Positions 7,352 to 12,305 of a stretch of DNA of 12,305 bases are shown piece after piece. Numbering within the stretch: the stretch's first letter is position 1; the number at the start of each line of letters is the position of its first letter. The notes beneath the pieces were generated by a model. That model was given only the letters and a program-made list of their open reading frames with translations, did not search any database and was not told where the DNA came from. Both the position numbers and the translations under genes were made by a program. This DNA is from Eggerthella sp. CAG:209 (GTDB lineage Bacteria > Actinomycetota > Coriobacteriia > Coriobacteriales > Eggerthellaceae): positions 1-12,305 of the forward strand of contig FR884639.1 in NCBI GenBank assembly GCA_000436075.1, written 5' to 3'.

Positions 7352-8719
7352 TTGGCGCTTTCCCAAGAACGCAAGGGAACCATGGCGGTTTCCCTGACCA
7401 ACTTCCTTGACTCTGGCTGCATCGTAGCCAGCAGCCTTGCCCTTACCGCTTGGGCAGCTGCATTCAACTTCGGCTCCGCCTGGACCGCAATCCTGGGCGC
7501 CATCGGCGCAAACGCTTTCGGCGCAGCTGTTGGCGCGCTGATCGGCGGCTTCCTAACCGACAAGTTCGGCCGCACCACTATTTATAAGTACAATCTGCTG
7601 GTTTACGCTGCCGGCGTATTCATCGCCATGGTTGCCGTGAACCTTCCCATGGTCGTAGTGGGCGTTGTGCTGTCCGGCCTTTCCGTAGGCGCTGGCGTTC
7701 CCGCCTCCTGGAGCTATATCTCCGAAACGTCTACCTCCACGAAGCGCGCTTCCAACATCGGCATCAGCCAGTTCGCATGGAGCTGCGGTCCCGCCATCAT
7801 CTTCATCCTTTCGCTGGTCATGAGCTTCATCATCCCTGGCTTCGAGTCTGATGGCACCACCCTGCTCCCCGCAGGCACCTACGGCCCGTTTGACGGCATG
7901 CTGGCAACCCGCCTGCTGTTCCTGGTTCTGTTCATCGTTGCCCTTATCGCCTGGAACCTTCAGCGTCAGCTGCAGGAATCCGCCGACTGGGCCGAAAAGA
8001 ACGCTGCTGCCACCGAGAAGCAGTCTTTCGGCAAAATGATGGCAACCGCTTTGAAGAACCCCGTGAACGTGAAGACCATCATCTTCCTGGTTGCCGTGTA
8101 CCTGACCTGGAACCTGGCTGCAGGTACGAACGGCCAGTTTATGCCATACCTCTATGCTGCCGCAGGCAACATCGATGCAACCGGCCAGAGCCTCTTGGGC
8201 GTAGTTCAGTGGGTACTGGTTGCCGTCTGCTCGCTGGCAATCTTCAGCCGCTTCGGCGACATTGTCTCCCACCGCGTGCTGTTCGGTGCCTCTGCGCTGT
8301 TGGCGCTGCTGTCTTGGGTTGCTATTGCCGTATTCGGCCTTGCTATCCAGAGTGGCGACACCGAATCCATGGGCTGGGTTCTTTGGGTATACGTAATCTT
8401 GTGGGGCATTTCCGCCGGTTTCTCCGCTCAGTGCTTCTACGCTCTGTGGGGTACCGAACTGTTCCCCACACAGTATCGCGGCGGCGCTCAGGGCATCATG
8501 TTCTTCTTGGTTCGTGGCGCTTTGGGCATCTGGTCGCTCGTGGGCGTTGGCGCCATCATGGGCGACATTTCCACGAACCCTGCCGGCTTCTTCCCTGCAG
8601 CTGTCATTATGTGCGTCGTTCTTCTTATTTCCCTGGTTGTGGGCGTTATCTGGTGCCCCAAGACCCAGGGCAAGACGCTCGACCAGATCACCGAAGAGCG
8701 CTACGGCAAGATCGAGTAG
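7352..8719 (+). CDS. MFS sugar transporter, probable L-rhamnose permease
   Basis: This integral membrane protein (455 residues, about 12 hydrophobic segments) belongs to the major facilitator superfamily, sugar-porter type. It shows the loop 2-3 motif GGFLTDKFGRTTIY, the ELFPTQYRGGAQG motif typical of sugar porters before a late helix, and a PKTQGKTLDQI tail resembling the family's C-terminal PETKG motif. Rhamnose as substrate is inferred only from its place as last gene behind rhaD and rhaM. It is not the RhaT family of E. coli. I chose TTG 7352 as the start because AAAGG (7340-7344) precedes it by seven bases and it leaves a short cytoplasmic segment before the first helix. ATG 7382, with AAGGG four bases before it, is a real alternative that shortens the protein by ten residues. 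A strong terminator follows the gene. Confidence 0.9.
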   Translation: MALSQERKGTMAVSLTNFLDSGCIVASSLALTAWAAAFNFGSAWTAILGAIGANAFGAAVGALIGGFLTDKFGRTTIYKYNLLVYAAGVFIAMVAVNLPMVVVGVVLSGLSVGAGVPASWSYISETSTSTKRASNIGISQFAWSCGPAIIFILSLVMSFIIPGFESDGTTLLPAGTYGPFDGMLATRLLFLVLFIVALIAWNLQRQLQESADWAEKNAAATEKQSFGKMMATALKNPVNVKTIIFLVAVYLTWNLAAGTNGQFMPYLYAAAGNIDATGQSLLGVVQWVLVAVCSLAIFSRFGDIVSHRVLFGASALLALLSWVAIAVFGLAIQSGDTESMGWVLWVYVILWGISAGFSAQCFYALWGTELFPTQYRGGAQGIMFFLVRGALGIWSLVGVGAIMGDISTNPAGFFPAAVIMCVVLLISLVVGVIWCPKTQGKTLDQITEERYGKIE

Positions 8720-8760
8720 CTTTTCATCGCGGCATTGCCGCACATTTTGCATAGCACACG

Positions 8761-8789
8761 AAATGGACGCCCTAGGGCGTCCATTTTTT
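8761..8789 (+). terminator. Intrinsic terminator closing the rhamnose cluster
   Basis: AAATGGACGCC (8761-8771) and GGCGTCCATTT (8776-8786) form an 11-bp perfect stem with a CTAG loop, running into a T-tract (8784-8789). It lies about 40 bases after the transporter stop. A smaller stem, GCGGC/GCCGC (8729-8741), sits just before it. This is a textbook Rho-independent terminator and marks the end of the transcript. Confidence 0.92.
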
Positions 8790-8901
8790 ATTGGCGCAAT
8801 TATGGAGCATTAGGAATAGTAGGTTTTCCTTTTCTCTTGAGAATAAAGATACTTGCTCCACTTTTTCCCAGTTCAATCACTCAAATACAAAGGAGGACAA
8901 C

Positions 8902-9277
8902 ACGAAGATCTCCGTTCGCAACCAAATTAACGGCACCGTTGTTGCCGTTAAGGATGGCGCCGTTAACGGCGTTGTGGTTATCTGCCGCGGCACCACAACC
9001 CCATCAAAGCAGATATCACCATGGAATCGGTAAAGCAGCTGGAGCTTGCCGAAGGCAAAGAGTGCTATGCGGTAATCAAGGCTACCAATGTCATGTTCGC
9101 AACGAAAAGATCCCAAACATTTCCGCTCGCAATCAGATCGAGGGCACTGTTGTTGCCGTAAAGGATGGCGCCGTTAACGGCCATGCGACCATCGAAGACG
9201 AAAGCGGCGTGCGCATTTCTGGCTCCATCACCAACCAAGCGGCAAGGCTAGGCTCTTCAGCGCAAGCTCTTCCGTAA
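8902..9277 (+). pseudogene. Broken tandem Mop/TOBE-domain molbindin
   Basis: Two successive molybdate/pterin-binding (Mop, TOBE-like) domains are readable only by changing frame. Domain 1 begins KISVRNQINGTVVAVKDG directly after an ideal AAAGGAGG (8889-8896), but the codon in the start position (8902-8904) is ACG rather than ATG. The frame is lost near the C-run 8999-9002; domain 1 resumes one frame over as DITMESVKQLELAEGKE, ending KATNVMFAT. A second shift near 9103 leads into domain 2, PNISARNQIEGTVVAVKDG. That domain stops after about two thirds of its length, losing the usual final KATxVM strand. Both shifts fit single-base losses. A 21-bp identical stretch in the two domains (8950-8970 and 9161-9181) shows the internal duplication. 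The intact protein would bind or store molybdate in the cytoplasm. Sequencing error could explain the shifts, but not easily the start-codon change and the missing end together. Confidence 0.8.
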
Positions 9278-9464
9278 GCGGGCTACCTCCCGCGATCGCA
9301 TCGGCCGTTTTCCATAAACGGCAAGATTGCCGCCTTCTTCAGCCTTCTCGTATCGAGGGAAGCCGATGCTGGGAATGAACGCCACATGCGCATGCCCTTT
9401 TCTCACACAGCACGGGCCCTTATTCTGCCCGCCGGAGCGGAGAGGCCCGCGCAACGTCGAGCGT
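9278..9464. other. Non-coding stretch, no gene recognised
   Basis: I see no supported gene here. A 7-bp hairpin, GCCGTTT (9304-9310) with AAACGGC (9316-9322), lacks a T-run. A leftward open frame crosses this stretch, but its translation is not a family I recognise and it has no convincing ribosome site. It may be the decayed flank of the molbindin locus. Confidence 0.5.
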
Positions 9465-9706
9465 CGGCAAGATCTTCGCCCCATGCATGATTCCAGGGAC
9501 CTCGACGCAAAAAAAGGGGCCTCCCTGGCAAGATTCGCGCGCTATGTATCCGAAATCGCCCGATTGCACCCCGAAACGGATACATGGGACGAAGATCCTG
9601 CCAGCTTCAGCGCGAAAAGCATGCATTTCGCGCAAACGCTGCCAGGGAGGCCCCCTTTTTCGTGCAATCAGCGAAAAGAGAATACATGGCGCGCGAATCT
9701 TGCCAC
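9465..9706. repeat. Composite five-arm repeat element, copy 1
   Basis: Five diverged versions of a 25-30 bp motif, roughly TGGCAAGATTCKYGCGCYATGTAT, occur in fixed order. Two are forward (about 9465-9492 and 9527-9552) and three reversed (about 9579-9603, 9619-9645 and 9680-9706). The second and third face each other, so they could form a long hairpin. A further perfect 15-bp inverted pair encloses units two to four: GGGGCCTCCCTGGCA (9516-9530) with its complement at 9640-9654, flanked by an A-run at 9509-9515 and a T-run at 9656-9660. The same order, orientation and spacing recur at 11622-11862. Open frames crossing it are repeat translations, not genes. No transposase is present. Candidate classes are a MITE, a BIME-like intergenic repeat or a structured RNA element. 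Confidence 0.8.
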
Positions 9707-9930
9707 AGCAGCCAAAGCAACCTCGAAGATAGACACAACGAATCAATAGGCAGACAAAACGCCAACCCGAAGAAAGATCCTGGAACAACAGCCAAATCGC
9801 CCAACACCAAGGCGACACCCACAAGACCATTGTTCTTAGCAGCCCGAAGCAACACTCAAATCAACCTGTCACCAAGACGATTCCCGCAAGGGCGCCAATC
9901 CTCGCAGCATGAAACAATTAGCAAGACAGC
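9707..9930. other. Non-coding stretch between repeat copy 1 and the nuclease-like gene
   Basis: The + strand is rich in A and C and poor in T here. Leftward open frames translate as hydrophobic segments, but they continue into the repeat element and have no clear start or ribosome site. I do not support a gene. No clear terminator for the leftward gene ending at 9931 is visible. Confidence 0.5.
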
Positions 9931-10884
9931 TCAGCACCAAGGATCCTTAGAGAAAAGCTGCTTGCGCAAGCTCATTCGACGCTCATCGATGTCGACATAG
10001 GCGATCCTGATACGCTTTCCCATGAGGCTTGCTGCAGAATGGGCAATGGCATCGAACTTCACGTCGTCGGCGACATGCGCGCGAGTAACGGCAAGAGCTT
10101 CAATCCCCGCAGTTTTGAGATTGTTGATGCGTGACGCATCCCGCTCCACCGCAAGTTCATTTACATGGAATTCGCGGCTATTGTATTCGATGGCAACGTT
10201 CTGTTCGGACCAATATAGATCGCAGTGGTATTTGCGATAGGTGGTTCGCTTGCCTAGCCTTGCGGGGATCAGAACCTTAGCATTCATCTCCGGCATGCCT
10301 AATCCGTAACCGCCATAGCGAGCGGGCAGGCCCAGCAATAGCGCCAAACATGTTTCCATCGGCGATGCCGAACCGTCGCAGACATAACGAATAGCTGTTT
10401 TTGCTTTCCGAGGCACTTTGCCATGCATTTTGTCTATAAAGCGATTGATCGCCTCTGTGCTCGAAAGGGGCTGAGCAGGCCGAAATCCAATGGAGCTTGC
10501 AGGGTCTATTCTGTAAGTTCCGCATAGCTCAAATCCTAATTTGATTAGGTCGATCACGCTACATGACCGCGCAAGCTGCACGAAACAGAATTCAGGATTG
10601 CTTAAATATATCCCGCTTTCAAAGGAGAGAAAGCAAGGTGCCCTATCGGGTAGTTTCCAAATATTGTTGTGAAACCGCTTGGATTGACTTCTTGTTTTTC
10701 CCGATAAGACAACGACCTCCAGCGGACGAGGGAGCGTTGCTAGAGATGAACTTTCCCTGAACGATTTCGGCAACGTCGGAACATCCTTGAGAGACGGCAT
10801 AGCCCGCGCAGACCGAATGCCCTCGAAATCTTCGAGCGATCGAAGCAACCTGATTGCACTTGAATGTCCGATAAATAGCACCAT
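9931..10884 (-). CDS. Hypothetical protein with PD-(D/E)XK / DUF559-like C-terminus
   Basis: This 317-residue protein is not a characterised family member to my knowledge. Its C-terminal third resembles DUF559/Vsr-like endonuclease folds: SPMETCL (174-180) with E177, then YHCDLYW (219-225) with D222, then AIEYN (231-235) with E233. After these come FH (239-240), ERDASRINNL (247-256) and a LAVTRAH strand. That E...D...ExY layout fits a PD-(D/E)XK nuclease core. The N-terminal half (PLEVVVLSGKTRS, a basic stretch, LSNPEFCFVQLA) recalls the coriobacterial proteins that pair such a domain with an AbiEi-like front part, but no clear helix-turn-helix is seen. There is no signal peptide or membrane segment. 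The start at 10884 has only a weak AAGA ribosome site. Codon choice looks less GC-biased than in the rhamnose genes. It stands alone, between the two composite repeats. DNA-cleaving or defence activity is inference. Confidence 0.75.
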   Translation of the reverse strand: MVLFIGHSSAIRLLRSLEDFEGIRSARAMPSLKDVPTLPKSFRESSSLATLPRPLEVVVLSGKTRSQSKRFHNNIWKLPDRAPCFLSFESGIYLSNPEFCFVQLARSCSVIDLIKLGFELCGTYRIDPASSIGFRPAQPLSSTEAINRFIDKMHGKVPRKAKTAIRYVCDGSASPMETCLALLLGLPARYGGYGLGMPEMNAKVLIPARLGKRTTYRKYHCDLYWSEQNVAIEYNSREFHVNELAVERDASRINNLKTAGIEALAVTRAHVADDVKFDAIAHSAASLMGKRIRIAYVDIDERRMSLRKQLFSKDPWC

Positions 10885-11152
10885 GGGAAAATCTTATCGG
10901 CCGAACCTTAAATAGATGCGAAAGCTGCCGCAAAAAAGCAATGGGACTAGAGGAACGCCGGACGCACTCGACGTCAGCCTTCGAACTGCCTTCTGTCTCC
11001 TGAACAACAAGAGATGAGGCGGTCCGCTTTCCAATTTACGATAGCAATTCCAAAGATGCGGTTCGGGCACCCCCCCCAACAGCCTGAACCCATGGGGCTC
11101 AACAAGCCGTCCAGAAAGGAGGCTTGCCCAAAGACGAGCCGATACCAGCCAG
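10885..11152. other. Non-coding stretch upstream of the nuclease-like gene
   Basis: This should contain the leftward promoter for the hypothetical gene. A TATTTA (-10-like) reads leftward near 10910-10915, but no good -35 accompanies it. An eight-base C-run lies at 11070-11077. No coding sequence is recognised. Confidence 0.4.
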
Positions 11153-11568
11153 CGTTTCGACCGATGTTCGCGTTTCGACCGGCGCCCATGCCTACCCGGC
11201 GCCCATGTTTGCCTGGCGTCCATGCCCACCTGACGCCCATGCTTAACCGGCGCTCCGTTTCGACCGGCACTCATACCCACCTGGCGTCCGTGTTTCGCTC
11301 GGCACCTATATTCGCCCGGTGGTCATATTTCGACCGGTGCCCCGTTTCGACTGACACCATGCCCACATGATGCTCGTACTTCGCCCGGCGCCCATGCTTG
11401 CCTGGCATTCGCATTTCGACCGTTGCTTCGTTTCGACCGGTGCCCATGTCCACCTGGCGCCCATACCCATCCGACATCCCTGTTTTGCCAGGCGCCCATG
11501 CTCGCCTGGTGGTCACGTTTCGCCCAACGCGCATGCTCACCTGGTGCTCATGTTCCGCCCGACGCTCA
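11153..11568. repeat. Degenerate tandem array, about 24 units of 17-18 bp
   Basis: By eye the stretch divides without gaps into about 24 units, some 16 of 17 bases and 8 of 18. Two interspersed types appear: CGTTTCGACCGGTGCCCA-like and TGCCCACCTGGCGCCCA-like, both ending GGyGCCCA. Identity between units is moderate and no two adjacent units are identical. The mixed 17/18 period shifts the reading frame from unit to unit. The open frames seen on both strands are therefore best explained by stop-poor repeat content rather than a repeat protein. There are no unique spacers, so it is not a CRISPR. Possible roles are an array of protein-binding sites, a recombination-prone minisatellite, or simple decay of an amplified sequence. 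Confidence 0.8.
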
Positions 11569-11621
11569 GGGGAGACCTCGGCGGCACATACCGTCCACGG
11601 ACTTCAGGAACTAATCCCCCA

Positions 11622-11862
11622 TGGCAAGAATCGTACAGCATGCATGATTTCGAGGCTCCCGACGTGAAATGGAGCCTTTGCCGGCAAGATTCTTGCGCTA
11701 TGTATTCCGAATTCCCTAATTGCATCTGAAAATGCATACATGGAGCAAGAATCTTGCCATCGTTAAGTCGAAATGCATACATTTCGAACGAGTTTTGCCA
11801 GGAAAGCGGCAATCTGAATGCATTCAGCAAAAAGAGAATGCATACAACGCGATTCTTGCCAG
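11622..11862. repeat. Composite five-arm repeat element, copy 2
   Basis: This is a diverged copy of the element at 9465-9706, in the same orientation and almost the same length. Forward arms lie at about 11622-11648 and 11682-11708, reversed arms at about 11729-11759, 11771-11801 and 11836-11862. Arms two and three contain a perfect 14-bp inverted pair, GGCAAGATTCTTGC (11683-11696) and GCAAGAATCTTGCC (11745-11758), with ATGTAT/ATACAT further in. The last arm closely matches copy 1, including AGCRAAAAGAGAAT just before it. The outer GGGGCCTCCCTGGCA inverted pair of copy 1 is only partly kept. It starts 54 bases after the 17-18 bp array ends. Confidence 0.8.
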
Positions 11863-11963
11863 TTAGAGTCCTAAAGCGGCTGCAATGATCAGAGAACGAA
11901 GGGTTCGTGGGCGGCGCTTAGCATCCAAATAGCACCCACGGGACGAAATGAGCCCGTGAAAAC

Positions 11964-11993
11964 AAAAAAGCCACCGAGGTAAAAGCCTCGGTG
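11964..11993 (-). terminator. Intrinsic terminator of tRNA-Arg
   Basis: Read leftward, CACCGAGG (from 11993) pairs with CCTCGGTG (to 11972) across a six-base loop, followed by GC and a six-T run (11969-11964). It lies 14 bases beyond the tRNA 3' end, as expected for a single-tRNA transcript. Confidence 0.9.
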
Positions 11994-12007
11994 ACCTGCA
12001 GTTTCGA

Positions 12008-12084
12008 TGGTGCGCCGTGAGGGATTCGAACCCCCGACGTACTGATTCGTAGTCAGTCCCTCTATCCAGCTGAGGTAACGGCGC
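12008..12084 (-). tRNA. tRNA-Arg (anticodon ACG), CCA encoded
   Basis: The leftward sequence folds into a standard cloverleaf. The acceptor stem is GCGCCGT with ACGGCGC, the D arm has stem CCTC/GAGG, and the anticodon stem ACTGA/TCAGT encloses loop CTACGAA with anticodon ACG. A five-base variable region is followed by T stem GGGGG/CCCTC (one G-T pair) with loop TTCGAAT. Discriminator A and an encoded CCA end the gene at 12008. It reads CGN arginine codons after A34-to-inosine editing. Its 3' end points towards the repeat-rich accessory region, but I saw no second copy of the tRNA 3' end that would mark an att site. Confidence 0.97.
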
Positions 12085-12101
12085 GTTTCGCAACGAAAAT
12101 T

Positions 12102-12130
12102 AGTATCCTCGTTTGCCCTGTCTTCGTCAA
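12102..12130 (-). promoter_or_regulatory. Sigma-70-type promoter of tRNA-Arg
   Basis: Read leftward, TTGACG (12130-12125) and GATACT (12107-12102) are spaced by exactly 17 bases, giving good -35 and -10 boxes. The -10 ends 17 bases before the mature tRNA 5' end, leaving a short 5' leader for RNase P removal. Confidence 0.85.
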
Positions 12131-12305
12131 CACTTTTCTTTAAATATGAAGGAATTATGGAAAGCAAACCCGTTTCACCTGATGAATAGCCCTTTTGCCG
12201 AAATGAGCTATAGCTCTAGCGGGCTAAATATAGTCCCTGAGCGCCTTCTGTTGGCAACTCGCCGACCCTCCACGCACCATCCGCTTGCTTCCGGCGCAGC
12301 ATTCT
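12131..12305. other. Right-edge non-coding stretch with a small palindrome
   Basis: No gene is recognised. TAGCCC (12187-12192) and GGGCTA (12221-12226) enclose the perfect 12-bp palindrome GAGCTATAGCTC (12205-12216), a nested inverted structure without a T-run. Its role is unknown and it may be chance. Confidence 0.4.

Noticed and set aside
7553..8752. Long leftward open frame opposite the transporter
   Set aside because: Antisense to an MFS gene; the composition (many N, H, Q, G) is the mirror of hydrophobic codons, and there is no recognisable domain.
9257..9484. Leftward 75-codon open frame with a protein-like stretch near the molbindin remnant
   Set aside because: I could not place it in any family, it overlaps the molbindin remnant and the repeat edge, and it lacks a clear start signal; it may be a fragment but is not supportable.
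9327..9749. Rightward 140-codon open frame across repeat copy 1
   Set aside because: It is mostly a translation of the inverted-repeat element, has no ribosome site and no recognisable similarity.
11153..11568. Possible CRISPR array
   Set aside because: Units are contiguous with no unique spacers, they vary in sequence and have 17-18 base periods, and no cas genes are present.
10894..11729. Several open frames of 60-130 codons on both strands across the tandem array
   Set aside because: The 17/18-base unit lengths shift frame repeatedly, openness occurs on both strands because units lack stop codons, and no ribosome site or family is recognisable.
9465..11862. Composite transposon made of the two repeat copies
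   Set aside because: The copies are only about 240 bp, encode no transposase, are strongly diverged, and no target-site duplication was seen; kept only as a repeat pair.
12008..12084. tRNA-Arg as an attachment site for an integrative element
   Set aside because: No integrase, no second copy of the tRNA 3' end and no clear element boundary occur in the window.

Overview
The window reads as a stretch of bacterial chromosome with moderately high GC. It is probably from an actinobacterium of the class Coriobacteriia (Eggerthellaceae-like). Three things suggest this: the strong C/G third-position bias of the sugar genes, the remnant of a two-domain molbindin (Mop/TOBE), and a hypothetical protein of a nuclease-like type that I associate with Coriobacteriia. 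The taxonomic call is inference, not proof.

Left part, 1-8790. A leftward gene (78-1316) encodes an M20-family amidohydrolase; bases 1-77 lie beyond its stop and show nothing recognisable. A 279-base gap separates it from a rightward cluster for L-rhamnose catabolism. In order this is pyruvate kinase (1596-3092), rhamnulokinase RhaB (3092-4582, overlapping pyk by one base), L-rhamnose isomerase RhaA (4620-5882), a terminator-like hairpin and a structured 195-base gap, rhamnulose-1-phosphate aldolase RhaD (6077-6985), L-rhamnose mutarotase RhaM (6998-7339) and an MFS sugar transporter (7352-8719). A strong intrinsic terminator at 8761-8789 closes the cluster. Together these genes would import rhamnose, interconvert its anomers, isomerise it to rhamnulose, phosphorylate it and cleave it to DHAP and L-lactaldehyde. 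Pyruvate kinase serves the lower glycolysis that the DHAP enters. No regulator and no lactaldehyde-processing enzyme is present in the window.

Right part, 8790-11970. This section is gene-poor and looks accessory or decaying. It holds a broken tandem Mop-domain (molbindin) pseudogene, then two diverged copies of a composite repeat of about 240 bp (9465-9706 and 11622-11862). Between those copies lie a leftward hypothetical gene with a PD-(D/E)XK/DUF559-like C-terminus (9931-10884) and a degenerate tandem array of about 24 units of 17-18 bp (11153-11568).

Right edge, 11964-12305. A leftward tRNA-Arg (anticodon ACG) carries an encoded CCA, a good sigma-70-type promoter and an intrinsic terminator. 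Nothing protein-coding is recognisable after it.

The most unusual signals are the paired five-arm repeat elements, the 17-18 bp array beside one of them, and the structured rhaA-rhaD gap inside the operon.
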